54,937 nt of DNA from CALHVX01 sp964640725 (lineage in GTDB: Bacteria; Pseudomonadota; Gammaproteobacteria; Pseudomonadales; Azotimanducaceae), in NCBI GenBank assembly GCA_964640725.1, contig CAZXIJ010000027.1:1-54937 (forward strand), written 5' to 3'. Positions 26,071 through 35,331 of the stretch are shown in pieces. A model generated the notes under the pieces. It was not told where the DNA came from, did not search any database, and saw only the letters and a program-made list of their open reading frames with translations. Both the position numbers and the translations under genes were made by a program. Numbering within the stretch: position 1 is the first letter of the stretch; each line of letters starts with the position of its first letter.

Positions 26071-27450
26071 ATGTTCCGGATGGTGTTCCGTACTGGTTTG
26101 TTGCTCGCCGTGCTCTGCCTGGCGGTTGGATTGCCCGCCCAGGCCCGGCTACCCCTTGAGCTCGGCGATGGCAAAGCGCTGCCGAGCCTTGCCCCCATGC
26201 TTGAGCAGACCACGCCCTCAGTGGTCAACATCGCCACCTACACGACGGTCCAGGTTCGCAACCGCCTGTTGGAAGATCCGTTCTTTCGACGCTTCTTTTC
26301 CGTGCCGGACAGCCGTCGCCGCTATCGCCGCACGCAAAGCGCAGGCAGTGGCGTGGTAGTGGATGCGGCGGGCGGCTACATCGTTACCAATCACCACGTT
26401 GTCGAAGGCGCTGACGAGATCAGCGTGACCCTGGCCGATGGTCGCACCCTGACGGCAGAGCTGGTGGGCTCGGACTCCCAGGTCGATCTCGCAGTCCTGC
26501 GGGTCAAGCCCACAGGCCCGGCGCTGACAGCGATCCGGTTTGCCGACTCCGGGCGCGCCCGGGTCGGCGACTTCGTCGTTGCGATCGGCAACCCCTTTGG
26601 GCTGAGCCAGACCGTCACCAGCGGCATTGTCAGTGCCCTCGGGCGCACCGGGCTGGGCATCGATGGCTTCGAAGACTTTATTCAAACGGACGCGCCGATC
26701 AATCCAGGGAACTCCGGCGGCGCACTGGTAGATCTGCGGGGCGCGCTGCTGGGTATCAACACGGCGATCTTTGCGCCCGCCGGCGGCAATGTCGGGATCG
26801 GCTTCGCCATTCCCGCCAACATGGTGCAGGCGGTCATGAACGAGCTCATCGAGCACGGTCGTGTCCGTCGCGGCTATCTGGGCATGGCCATTCAGGCATT
26901 GAATCCCGATCTTGCGGCGGCCTTTGACCTGCGCGACGCGGACGGCGTGGTGGTGGTGGATGTGCAGGACGGCAGCGTCGCCGACGAGGCCGGGCTGCGC
27001 ACCGGCGATGTGATCCTGAAGATGGGCGATCGGCGAGTAGAACGCCCGGCTGACTTCCATAGCCAGGTTGCGGTGACCTTTGTGGGCGACACCGTCAACC
27101 TGACCGTGCGCCGCGGTCAGCGGGAGCGACGCCTGAAGCTGCGCATTGCGGAGGAGGAAGGTGACCGTGTTGCGGGCGGCCGTTACGATCCGCGGCTTGC
27201 GGGCACCAGCCTGCAGAACTTTCGCGATCCCGACTCGCTGACTCAGGGCGCAGGGGTGCTGGTGACCGGGGTCGATGCCGACAGCAAGGCGGGTGCCGCT
27301 GACCTGCGCCGCGGCGACGTCATCGTCGCTGTGAATCGCCGCCCCGTGCGGGACCTGACCGAGCTGCGGGAAAGCGTGCTGCAGTCAGATCAGCAACTGC
27401 TGCTGCGGGTCTATCGAGCCGGCAGGTTCGGCTATATCGCGATCCGCTAG
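26071..27450 (+). CDS. degQ: Trypsin-like serine protease, DegQ/HtrA family with two PDZ domains
   Basis: Periplasmic quality-control protease of 459 residues. A signal peptide covers residues 1-25 (cut near PAQA). The catalytic triad is His in VTNHHVVEG (about 111), Asp in SQVDLAVLRV (about 138) and Ser in NPGNSGGALVDLRG (about 214). Two PDZ domains follow, from about 260 to 355 (with RRGYLGMAIQ) and 370 to 459. Length is normal for DegP/DegQ. The linkage to a receiver protein suggests stress-related regulation (inference). Its stop overlaps the convergent PQQ dehydrogenase stop by four bases. Confidence 0.92.
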   Translation: MFRMVFRTGLLLAVLCLAVGLPAQARLPLELGDGKALPSLAPMLEQTTPSVVNIATYTTVQVRNRLLEDPFFRRFFSVPDSRRRYRRTQSAGSGVVVDAAGGYIVTNHHVVEGADEISVTLADGRTLTAELVGSDSQVDLAVLRVKPTGPALTAIRFADSGRARVGDFVVAIGNPFGLSQTVTSGIVSALGRTGLGIDGFEDFIQTDAPINPGNSGGALVDLRGALLGINTAIFAPAGGNVGIGFAIPANMVQAVMNELIEHGRVRRGYLGMAIQALNPDLAAAFDLRDADGVVVVDVQDGSVADEAGLRTGDVILKMGDRRVERPADFHSQVAVTFVGDTVNLTVRRGQRERRLKLRIAEEEGDRVAGGRYDPRLAGTSLQNFRDPDSLTQGAGVLVTGVDADSKAGAADLRRGDVIVAVNRRPVRDLTELRESVLQSDQQLLLRVYRAGRFGYIAIR

Positions 27451-29387
27451 CGCCCGGGCAGCGCGAAGCTGAGCAGATAGTCGCCGCGAGTGAGCCCGAA
27501 GGCCGAGTGGCCGCCGGCCACGATCGCGATGTACTGCCGGCCTTCGTGCTCGTAGCTCATGGGTATGGCCTGGGCGCCGGCGGGGAGCCGGATGCTGTGC
27601 AGCAGCTCGCCCGTGTCCGTGGCGAAGACCCGCAGGCGATGCTCAGCCGCGGCGCCAATCACCAGCAACCCGGTTTGGGTCAGCAGCGCGCCGCCCATGC
27701 TCGGCACGCCCCACTCGAAGTTGGGCACCGGTGCCGGCGCCAGATCGGTGATGGCCCCCAGGGGTCGCTCCCAGCGGATACTGCCGTCGGGCAGGTTGAT
27801 GGCGATGAGCTTGCCCCAGGGCGGGGCGGTGCAGGGCAGGCCCAGGGGCGATAGCAGGATCTGTCGGGCCATGGTGTAGGGGGTGCCGCGCATGCGCGTG
27901 ACCTCCCAGCCCTCCAGTGCTTCGCGGTCGGCCGCGGTCATGGCGTCGGTGCGGAACAGCTTGAGCAGGCCGGGCATCTCGTTGACCACAACGACGGCGA
28001 TGCCGCGGTCGGCATCGGCCGCAACGCCGCCCCAGTTCGCGCCGCCCGCCCAGCTCGGGCTCATGACCGTGCCTTCCAGGGCCGGGGGCGTAAACAGGCC
28101 TTCGCTGCGGGCGCCATCCAGCGCGCGCCGGCAAGCCTGCTCGTCAAAGTACAGCAGGCCCCAGGCATCGTCGCCCGTCACCGGGCCGTGGTTGGTCAGC
28201 GGCGCGGCGCTGCTGAAAGGCTGGGTCGGTGACAGCGCCTCGCCGCTCACCGCGCCCTGGGGCACCGCGCGCTCCGCCACCGCGTAGAGCGGCGCGCCGG
28301 TCTCGCTGTGAAAGGCGAAGAACTGGCCGGTCTTGGTGGCCATCAGCACCGCGGGCTGGTCCTTGCCGTTCTGCGCGATGCGCGTCACCGTCGGCTGCAT
28401 GGGCGTGTCGTAGTCCCAGACATCGTGATGGATCAGCTGCTGGTGCCAGCGCACAGCGCCGGTCTCGACATCGACAGCCACCACCGAGTTGGCGTAGCGG
28501 TTGTCGCCGATGCGCTCGCCGCCGTAAAAGTCCGGGCTCGCTGACCCGGTGGGGATGTAAACCAGGCCTCGCTCCGGATCTGCCGACAGCGGCGCCCAGG
28601 CGTTGGCGGACCCGGTGAACAGCGCGCGCGGCCCCTGCCACTGGTCCGCGAACGGTGCCGAGCGCTCGCGAGGCACGGGGTCCCAGCGCCAGCGCACGGC
28701 GCCGCTGCGGACGTCGAGCGCGGTCACAATGCCGCGCTCGGTGGCGACGGCGCGGTTGTCGCCAATGGCCGCGCCGAACACCACGGTGTCGCCGACCACA
28801 ATGCCGGGCGAGGTGATGCCGTAGTCGCCCGGGGTGATTGTGCCGTCCGGCAACGGCGTGGCGGCTTCGCTCAGGTCGACGCGACCGTCGCGGCCAAAGT
28901 TCGCGCAGCGCTGGCCCGTCTGCGCGTCGATGGCGTGCACGGTGCCCGTCAGAGTGCCCAGGAAAATGCGGTTCGGGCAGGTGTCCGCGGTGCCTTGCCA
29001 GAGGCTGACGCCACGGCTGGCATGCTCGGAGTAGTCGGCGCCGGTCGGAATTTGCGGGTCGTAGCGCCACAGGGGCGCGCCCGTGCCGGCATCAAAAGCG
29101 TGCACTTCGTTGCCGCTGGTGCTGACGATCAGCTCGCCTTGCCAGTAGATGGGCTGGGCTTCGAAGCTGAAGCCCTTGTCGGTGAAGCGCTGACCCAGGT
29201 CGCCAGTGCGCGCCTGCCAGGCAAGGGCCAGCGTCGCGGCGTTGTCTGGCGTGATCTGGGTCAGGGCCGAGAACTGCGTGCCGCCGGCATCGCTGCCGTA
29301 AAACACGACCGGGTCCCCGGCGTAGGCGGGGCTCGCCAGCCCCAGCGTCAGCGCGAGGGCAGTGCGCAATCCGACCCGCCGCGGCAC
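27447..29387 (-). CDS. Periplasmic PQQ-dependent dehydrogenase (glucose/quinate-type beta-propeller)
   Basis: Quinoprotein of 646 residues. A signal peptide (residues 1-23, ending AYA) precedes an eight-bladed propeller starting FYGSDAGGTQFSALTQI. The motifs EHASRGVSLW and HHDVWDYDTPMQPTV (with the catalytic Asp) are those of the membrane glucose / quinate dehydrogenase branch. The N-terminal membrane helices of those enzymes and a C-terminal cytochrome c domain are both absent, so this is a soluble periplasmic form. It needs PQQ; no PQQ synthesis genes are in the window. It starts 7 bases after the alcohol dehydrogenase. Confidence 0.88.
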   Translation of the reverse strand: MPRRVGLRTALALTLGLASPAYAGDPVVFYGSDAGGTQFSALTQITPDNAATLALAWQARTGDLGQRFTDKGFSFEAQPIYWQGELIVSTSGNEVHAFDAGTGAPLWRYDPQIPTGADYSEHASRGVSLWQGTADTCPNRIFLGTLTGTVHAIDAQTGQRCANFGRDGRVDLSEAATPLPDGTITPGDYGITSPGIVVGDTVVFGAAIGDNRAVATERGIVTALDVRSGAVRWRWDPVPRERSAPFADQWQGPRALFTGSANAWAPLSADPERGLVYIPTGSASPDFYGGERIGDNRYANSVVAVDVETGAVRWHQQLIHHDVWDYDTPMQPTVTRIAQNGKDQPAVLMATKTGQFFAFHSETGAPLYAVAERAVPQGAVSGEALSPTQPFSSAAPLTNHGPVTGDDAWGLLYFDEQACRRALDGARSEGLFTPPALEGTVMSPSWAGGANWGGVAADADRGIAVVVVNEMPGLLKLFRTDAMTAADREALEGWEVTRMRGTPYTMARQILLSPLGLPCTAPPWGKLIAINLPDGSIRWERPLGAITDLAPAPVPNFEWGVPSMGGALLTQTGLLVIGAAAEHRLRVFATDTGELLHSIRLPAGAQAIPMSYEHEGRQYIAIVAGGHSAFGLTRGDYLLSFALPGR

Positions 29388-29394
29388 GAGAAGG

Positions 29395-30477
29395 CTAGTC
29401 GAACATGATGACGCTGCGGGCGACTTCGCCGGTCTGCAGCGCGGCCATCGCGTCGTTCACATCTTCGAGCTTGATGCGGCTGCTGATCAGGTCGTCCAGG
29501 TGCAGCTTGCCCTGCAGATAGAAGTCGACGAAGCGCGGCATGTCCACCCGGAAACGGTTAGAGCCCATGTTGGAGCCCTGCATGCGGCGCTCCATGAGGA
29601 ACTCCGGGCCGTGCAGCTCGACCATGGTGCCGACGGGAATCATGCCGATGATGGTGGCCGTGCCGCCGCGGCGCAGCATCTTGAAGGACTGCTCGGCGGT
29701 TGCCTTGAGGCCAATCGCTTCGAAGCTGTAGTGCACGCCGCCGCTGGTCATGGACATCACCGCTTCGACAGGATCGGCGTCGCCGGCGTTGACCACGTCG
29801 GTGGCGCCGAACTTGCGGGCCAGCTCCAGCTTCGAGGGCACCATGTCGACCGCGATAATGCGCGCCGCGCCGGCAATGGCGGCACCGTTGATGGCCGACA
29901 AGCCGATACCGCCACAGCCGATCACCGCAACGGTCGAGCCGGGCTCGACCTTGGCCGTGTGAATCACCGCGCCGATGCCGGTGGTGACGCCGCAGCCAAT
30001 GAGCGCCGCACGATCCAGGGGCATGTCCTCGCGAACCTTGGCGATAGCGTGTTCGTGCACGAGCATGTACTCGGCAAAGCTGGACAGGTTCAGGAACTGG
30101 GCGATCGGCTCGCTGCCGCTGGCGAGCCGCGATGGCTGGTCGGCCGGACGTTGCAGCTCCGGCTCCTGGCACAGCGACATGCTGCCCGTCAGGCAGTACT
30201 CGCAGTGCCCGCAAAAGGCAGACAGGCAGGTGATCACGTGATCGCCGGGCTTGACGTAGGTGACGTCGCTGCCGACGGCCTCTACCACGCCCGCCGACTC
30301 GTGCCCGAGCACCGCCGGCATGGGGTAGGGGTAGGAGCCGTTTTGAAAGTGCAGATCGGAGTGGCAGACGCCGGCCGCGACCGTGCGGACCAGCACCTCT
30401 CGCGGTGCCGGATCGCCGTGCTGGATGTCTTCGATCTCCAGTGGCTTGTTTACTTCGCGCAGTACCGCAGCTTTCAT
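29395..30477 (-). CDS. Zinc-dependent alcohol dehydrogenase (MDR superfamily)
   Basis: Medium-chain alcohol dehydrogenase of 360 residues. Catalytic zinc ligands are in AGVCHSDLH and LGHESAGVV; the structural zinc site has four cysteines in CGHCEYCLTGSMSLC. The cofactor motif is GCGGIGLSAINGAAIAG with an acidic residue (VDMVPSK) that favours NAD. It resembles the class III-like alcohol dehydrogenases of actinobacteria and marine proteobacteria. The ATG at 30477 follows AAGGGGA; an upstream start at 30495 is not needed. It is the first gene of a two-gene unit with the PQQ dehydrogenase. Confidence 0.9.
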   Translation of the reverse strand: MKAAVLREVNKPLEIEDIQHGDPAPREVLVRTVAAGVCHSDLHFQNGSYPYPMPAVLGHESAGVVEAVGSDVTYVKPGDHVITCLSAFCGHCEYCLTGSMSLCQEPELQRPADQPSRLASGSEPIAQFLNLSSFAEYMLVHEHAIAKVREDMPLDRAALIGCGVTTGIGAVIHTAKVEPGSTVAVIGCGGIGLSAINGAAIAGAARIIAVDMVPSKLELARKFGATDVVNAGDADPVEAVMSMTSGGVHYSFEAIGLKATAEQSFKMLRRGGTATIIGMIPVGTMVELHGPEFLMERRMQGSNMGSNRFRVDMPRFVDFYLQGKLHLDDLISSRIKLEDVNDAMAALQTGEVARSVIMFD

Positions 30478-30643
30478 GGCAATCCCCTTGTGCATTGACG
30501 CAATGGCGCAATTTTTGTCGTGGCTGACGCGGTGGCCAGCACGTTTTCCCTGTCATTGAGTGTGCCAAAGGGCATTGGGGAATACTACAGCAGCGCGTAC
30601 CATGGCAGGCCAGCGGCGCAGGCGCGCGCATCAGGGGTAGCAA

Positions 30644-31171
30644 ATGATTCTCGTGGGGCTGGGCTCCAATCGCGGCGACAGCGCACATGCGCTGACCGGT
30701 GCCATGACCGAGATGGAATCTCTGGCGGCTGGCCCCTACCTGCGGTCCAGCCTTTGGCAGACTTCGCCGGTCGACTGCCCGCCGGGCAGCGGCGATTTTC
30801 TGAACGCTGTCGTCGCCTTTCAGGGCCGCCCGACGCTGACCCCGGAGCTGCTGCTGTATCGCCTTAAATGCATGGAGCGCCGCTACGGCCGCGGCCCGGT
30901 GCTGGTCCGCAATGCCCCGCGGGAGCTGGACCTGGATTTACTGGTCTTTGATGACGCGCTTCGCCACAGCGACGTTTTTGTGCTGCCGCACCCGCGGGCG
31001 ATCGACCGGCGCTTCGTGCTGGCACCGGCGGCCGAGGTTGCCCCGGAGCTGCGTTGGCCGGGCACTGGCCGCACCGTCCGCGAATTGCTGGCGACCCTGG
31101 ACTCCGCAGAGCAGGTCCGCCGCGCCATCGCTGGTCCGGAAGGTTCGGTTTGTCCGGTTGCCGTCGCATGA
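30644..31171 (+). CDS. folK: 6-hydroxymethyl-7,8-dihydropterin pyrophosphokinase
   Basis: FolK of 175 residues: the start VGLGSNRGD, the substrate loop SPVDCPPGSGDFLNAV and the signature APRELDLDLLVFDD are all present, as is HPRAIDRRFVLAP. It transfers pyrophosphate from ATP to hydroxymethyldihydropterin in folate synthesis, in the cytoplasm. The ATG has AGGGG upstream. It heads a tight six-gene run; its stop overlaps the next start by four bases (ATGA). This is an unusual setting, since folK more often sits with panB or folB. Confidence 0.95.
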   Translation: MILVGLGSNRGDSAHALTGAMTEMESLAAGPYLRSSLWQTSPVDCPPGSGDFLNAVVAFQGRPTLTPELLLYRLKCMERRYGRGPVLVRNAPRELDLDLLVFDDALRHSDVFVLPHPRAIDRRFVLAPAAEVAPELRWPGTGRTVRELLATLDSAEQVRRAIAGPEGSVCPVAVA

Positions 31172-32058
31172 GCGGGCGGCAGTGGCTGCTCGTCATGGCG
31201 GCCCTGGGGCTGGGCGCGCTGCCGCAGCTGGCCTTCGCCTACGAAGGCGCCGTTCATCAGGAACTGACGTTTCTCGCCGCGCGTAGCCTCAATGCCTGTA
31301 TTGCCGAGCAGCGCCTGGCTGCAGCCCCGCTGACGCCGCTGCAAGTGCGGTACGTGGCCAAGACCAACCGGCGCCAGGCGCAGCGCAACCTGTTCGGCCG
31401 CATGTTTCGCTGGCACTACTATGACCGTGCCGAGCAGCGGGACCGATCCTTGCTATGGCTCGTTGACACTCGCCTGCATGGCCACTTCGAAGAGCTGACC
31501 GATCGTCTCGAACGGCGCCGCACCGAAGCGAGCTTCTTCAGCGACCTCGGCCGCATCGCCAACTACGTGCAGGACGTGACCTCTCCTGCCCATGCGGTCC
31601 CGGTCTATACCGGGCGCTTCTGGCGATTCTCGCTGACCGACCGCTTTGACGGCTTTCGGGTCGACAAGGACGCGCTGGCTGCCGAACTCGAGTCGGCCTG
31701 CGAAGACGCGTTTCCCTTGCCGGCGACCTTCCAGGACGTGCTGCGCAGCACCGCCGACAACACCCTGGCCGCCGTGAACGCGCCGATCACCGGAATGCCC
31801 GCGCAGTGGTCGGCCTTCTGGCGCCCGAACAAGGACCCCTCGGACTTTGGGGACTACGGACGCGCGGGCAACAGTTTTGGCCGGGCGGTGCAGTTTCGCT
31901 GTGCGGATGGTGCCCGCTGCGTTCTGCTCGAAGATGATCCGCTGTATCGCCGCTTCGCCCTGGCACGGCATCGGGCAGCGGTGATTGGCACGCTGCAGGC
32001 CCTGTTGCTGGCGCAGCAGGTCGAAGGCAACGGGACCCTGAGCGCGACCGGGCGCTAA
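31168..32058 (+). CDS. Secreted protein resembling zinc-dependent phospholipase C / S1-P1 nuclease fold
   Basis: Exported protein of 296 residues with a signal peptide (about 1-22, ending LAFA). The helical region holds spaced histidines: VHQELTFLAA near the mature N-terminus, RWHYYD, LHGHFEEL and a segment NYVQDVTSPAHAVPVY. The last is close to the metal-binding signature of zinc-dependent phospholipase C and S1/P1 nucleases (HYxGDxxxPxH), though the first His is Asn. The link is based on motif resemblance and is moderate. Gene order with a PAP2 phosphatase supports a phospholipid role (inference). Confidence 0.6.
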   Translation: MSGRQWLLVMAALGLGALPQLAFAYEGAVHQELTFLAARSLNACIAEQRLAAAPLTPLQVRYVAKTNRRQAQRNLFGRMFRWHYYDRAEQRDRSLLWLVDTRLHGHFEELTDRLERRRTEASFFSDLGRIANYVQDVTSPAHAVPVYTGRFWRFSLTDRFDGFRVDKDALAAELESACEDAFPLPATFQDVLRSTADNTLAAVNAPITGMPAQWSAFWRPNKDPSDFGDYGRAGNSFGRAVQFRCADGARCVLLEDDPLYRRFALARHRAAVIGTLQALLLAQQVEGNGTLSATGR

Positions 32059-32065
32059 GCCGCAC

Positions 32066-33022
32066 ATGCTGCAAACCCTTCAGCAACAAATGGGGGACGG
32101 CAGCCTGCTGTTCCTGACGCGGCTGACGGACTGGGGCGGTCCGATCGGCTGGCTGTTTGCTCTGCAGATCGCCAGCTATCTGGCCGGCCTGCGGACGGGC
32201 CTGCTGCTGAGCTTCGGTGCGGTGCTGTCTTTGCTGGCGAACACCTGGCTCAAGTGGCTGTTCGTGGCGCCGCGGCCCTATTTTCTCGACCCGTCGCTCA
32301 CGGTGCACCGGCCCACCGGCGGCTTTGGCATGCCCTCCGGGCACGCGCAGGGCGCCGCGACAGTCTGGCTGGGCATCGCGGCGGTGGCCGCCGGCCGTCG
32401 CTGGCTCTGGGGGCTGCTGGTGTTGCTGGCATTGGCCGTTGCGCTCAGCCGCTGGCTGCTCGGGGTGCACAGCTTTGCGCAGGTGGTCGTCGGCTTTGCG
32501 ATCGGCGCGGCCAGCCTCGTGGCACTGTTGTGGGCACGGCCCTGGCTGTCGCGGCAACGGGCTCGCCTTGGTGTGCGGGCGTTGCTGGTCCTGGCCGCCA
32601 TTCTGGTGGCCGGCAGCGGTGCTGTGACTTACCTGATCCTGGAGCTGCGCGCCGACTTCGTCTTCCCGCCGCAGTGGCAGGCCAATGCCGTTGCCCGGGG
32701 CGCCGATGCCGCCGATCTCTTGCCCGCCAGGCTGCTGTCACCGGCCTCGGTCTATGCGTTGGTGGCAGGGCTGCTCGGGCTCCTGCTGGTGACCGGGCTG
32801 GATCGCGTTCGCCCGGCGGCCGTCACCACCAGCGCTGGCCGTCTGCGCGCCCTGGCCTGCGGCGTGGCCCTTACTGCCGGTTTCTGGTCCCTCGGCGGGG
32901 CCATTGGCAGCAGGACACCGTTGGCCCTGGCGATGCCCCTGTTTTACCCGCTGGTTTGCCTGTACCTGCCAATCTGGCTGGCGAGCCGTTGGACCGCCCG
33001 TAAGGAAGTGCCTGCATGTTGA
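32066..33022 (+). CDS. PAP2 family phosphatase (membrane)
   Basis: Membrane phosphatase of 318 residues. The three PAP2 motifs are KWLFVAPRP, MPSGHAQG and SRWLLGVHSFAQVVVGF, with catalytic His in the last two. About eight helices are predicted, more than the six of standard PAP2 proteins, because of extra helices after residue 220. Substrates are phosphatidate, undecaprenyl pyrophosphate or related lipids; which one is not clear. The stop overlaps the next gene by seven bases. Confidence 0.88.
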   Translation: MLQTLQQQMGDGSLLFLTRLTDWGGPIGWLFALQIASYLAGLRTGLLLSFGAVLSLLANTWLKWLFVAPRPYFLDPSLTVHRPTGGFGMPSGHAQGAATVWLGIAAVAAGRRWLWGLLVLLALAVALSRWLLGVHSFAQVVVGFAIGAASLVALLWARPWLSRQRARLGVRALLVLAAILVAGSGAVTYLILELRADFVFPPQWQANAVARGADAADLLPARLLSPASVYALVAGLLGLLLVTGLDRVRPAAVTTSAGRLRALACGVALTAGFWSLGGAIGSRTPLALAMPLFYPLVCLYLPIWLASRWTARKEVPAC

Positions 33023-35331
33023 ACGGAATCCGGATTCTCGATCTGACTCAAGACGCGCGCGCCTTGTGCGGTCGCTTGCTGGCGGATCTGGGCGCTGAAG
33101 TTGTGCACTGGACTGCGGATGCCGACGCCGCTGAACGTTTGCGCCCCTGGTCCATCGGGCAGCGGCTCGAGTCGCGATCGCGCGATGACTGGAAAACGGC
33201 GCTGCCCCAGGCGCTGCCGGACTACGACGTACTGCTGCACGGTCTGACAGCGGCTGAGCAGGCGCCGTTGGGGCTCACCGCAGCCGAGCTGGCCGAGCGG
33301 TTCCCGACCCTGGTGTCGGCCGCGATGACCCCCTTCGGCGCCACGGGCCCGAAAGCGGGCTACGCCGCCACCGACCTGATCGCGCTTGCGGCCAGCGGCC
33401 ACCTGGTGCTGTCCGGCGCGCCGGGGCTGGCGCCGGTGCGTATCCGTTCGCCCCAGGCCTTCGGGCATGCGGCGGCCGACGCCGCCGTGGGCGTGCTTGT
33501 TGCGCTCGAAGCCCGGGCCCATGGCATGCCCGGACAACAGGTCGACGCTGCCGCGCAGCAGAGCACGACCCTGGCCACCCTGTCGCGCTCCCTCGACGGC
33601 GCCGTGGGCCAGGAACCGGCCACGCGCTCGGCCTACGGGGTGGCCGTTGGCCCGGTGCAGGTCCGCAACCAGTATCCGGTTGCTGACGGTTACGCGCTGC
33701 TCTTGCCCGGTATCCTGCCACCGCTGGCGGCCTTCATGGCGCGGCTGGTGCAATGGCTGCACGAGGACGGCCTGATCGACGACTGGGTGCTGACGCAGAA
33801 CTGGGGCGCTGCCGGCATGGACCTGGCCACCGGCGCGCTGCCCGCCGCGCAGTGGCAGGCTCTCGAAGCCGCCATCGAGCGGCAGCTTGCAGGCCGCACC
33901 AAAGCCGAGCTGATGCGGATTGCCGTCGACCGGCGACTGCTGATCGCGCCCATTGCGGGGGTCGACGAAGTGCTGGCCAGCGAACATGCGCAGGCGCGCC
34001 AGCTGGTGATCGAGCGTGATGGCCGCAAACGTCTGGCGCCCTTTGCGCGCTTTGATCCAGACCCGTTGCCGCTGGCGCCGGTAGCGGCAGCGGCGGACGA
34101 CGTGGCAGCCCGTCGCCGCAACAGCCCCGACGCCGGGGCGCCCCTGGCCGGGCTGCGGGTCCTGGACCTGTTCTGGGTTGTTGCCGGCCCTGGCGCCACC
34201 CGCATGCTGGCCGACTACGGCGCCACGGTGGTGCACATCGAGAGCAGCAAGCGGCTCGACATGGTTCGCAACGTGCCGCCCTACATCGACGGCATCGTCG
34301 AGCCGGAGCGCGCGGCCTGTCATCACAGCACCAACGCCAACAAGCTGAATCTCAGCCTCGACCTGTCGCGGCCGGAAGCGCAGGCGGTGCTCGATGACCT
34401 GTTGCGCTGGGCCGACGTGGTGACCGAGTCCTTTGCCCCCGGGGTGGCGGATCGTCTTGGCTTTGGCTTCGAGCATGCCCGCGCGGTCAACCCGGAGATC
34501 ATCTACCTGTCGAGCTGCCTGATGGGGCAGGACGGTCCCTGGCGCGATTACGCGGGGTACGGCAATACCGCCGCGGCCGTGAGCGGCTTTCATGCGCTGT
34601 GCGGCCATGCCGGGCAACCGCCCATGGGCTGCTTCGGGCCCTACACAGACTTCCTGTCGGTGCGAGTGAACGCGCTGGCGATTCTTGCCGCGGTGCGACA
34701 GCGCCGGCGCTCCGGGCGCGCGCAGCGCATCGATATGGCCCAGGCCGAAGCCGCGCTTTATTACCTGCTGCCTGAGTGCCAGGCCGTCTTTGACGGCACC
34801 TTCGACGGCGGGCTGGCCGGCAACCGGGATGCGGCGATGGTGCCGCACGGCCTGCTGCCCGTCGCCGGCGAAGACGCCTGGCTGGCGCTTGCCGTGCGCG
34901 ATGACAACGACTGGCAGGCGCTGTGCGATTACCTGGGCTGGTCACAGTGGCGAGTGCTGTCGACGGCAGACCGGCGCCAGCGCGAGAGCGAGCTGGAAGC
35001 GGCGCTGGCGCAGGCGTTTGCCGAGCGGGACGGGCAGGTCCTTGAGCGCGAGCTGCAGGCCCTGCAGATTCCGGCCCATCGCGTGCTCTCGACGGCCGAG
35101 CTGGCCCAGGACGAACAGCTCGCGCATCGCGGGCACTTCCTGCCGGTCACCCACGCCAGCTACAGCGGCGCGGCCGTCGAAAGCAGCCGGTTGCTGCTCA
35201 GCGGCACGCCGGCGCGACCACCGACCCGGGCGCCAGGTTTCGCCCAGGACAACGATGCGGTGCTTGCCGGGCTGCTCAGTTACAGCCCGGCACAGATTGC
35301 GACCTTGAACGACCAGGGCGTGCTGACGTGA
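33016..35331 (+). CDS. Tandem CaiB/BaiF family III CoA-transferase (two fused copies)
   Basis: Protein of 771 residues made of two class III CoA-transferase domains: about 1-370 (GIRILDLTQDARALCGRLLA) and 375-771 (GLRVLDLFWVVAGPGATRML). The C-terminal copy has a probable catalytic Asp in GPYTDFLSVR (about residue 546) followed by QRIDMAQAEAAL. The matching N-terminal stretch reads SPQAFGHAAADAAVGV then QQVDAAAQQS; aligned on the following Asp, it has no acidic residue at the catalytic place. So only the second copy may be active. Substrates are unknown. Single-domain members usually have about 400 residues. Confidence 0.85.
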   Translation: MLNGIRILDLTQDARALCGRLLADLGAEVVHWTADADAAERLRPWSIGQRLESRSRDDWKTALPQALPDYDVLLHGLTAAEQAPLGLTAAELAERFPTLVSAAMTPFGATGPKAGYAATDLIALAASGHLVLSGAPGLAPVRIRSPQAFGHAAADAAVGVLVALEARAHGMPGQQVDAAAQQSTTLATLSRSLDGAVGQEPATRSAYGVAVGPVQVRNQYPVADGYALLLPGILPPLAAFMARLVQWLHEDGLIDDWVLTQNWGAAGMDLATGALPAAQWQALEAAIERQLAGRTKAELMRIAVDRRLLIAPIAGVDEVLASEHAQARQLVIERDGRKRLAPFARFDPDPLPLAPVAAAADDVAARRRNSPDAGAPLAGLRVLDLFWVVAGPGATRMLADYGATVVHIESSKRLDMVRNVPPYIDGIVEPERAACHHSTNANKLNLSLDLSRPEAQAVLDDLLRWADVVTESFAPGVADRLGFGFEHARAVNPEIIYLSSCLMGQDGPWRDYAGYGNTAAAVSGFHALCGHAGQPPMGCFGPYTDFLSVRVNALAILAAVRQRRRSGRAQRIDMAQAEAALYYLLPECQAVFDGTFDGGLAGNRDAAMVPHGLLPVAGEDAWLALAVRDDNDWQALCDYLGWSQWRVLSTADRRQRESELEAALAQAFAERDGQVLERELQALQIPAHRVLSTAELAQDEQLAHRGHFLPVTHASYSGAAVESSRLLLSGTPARPPTRAPGFAQDNDAVLAGLLSYSPAQIATLNDQGVLT

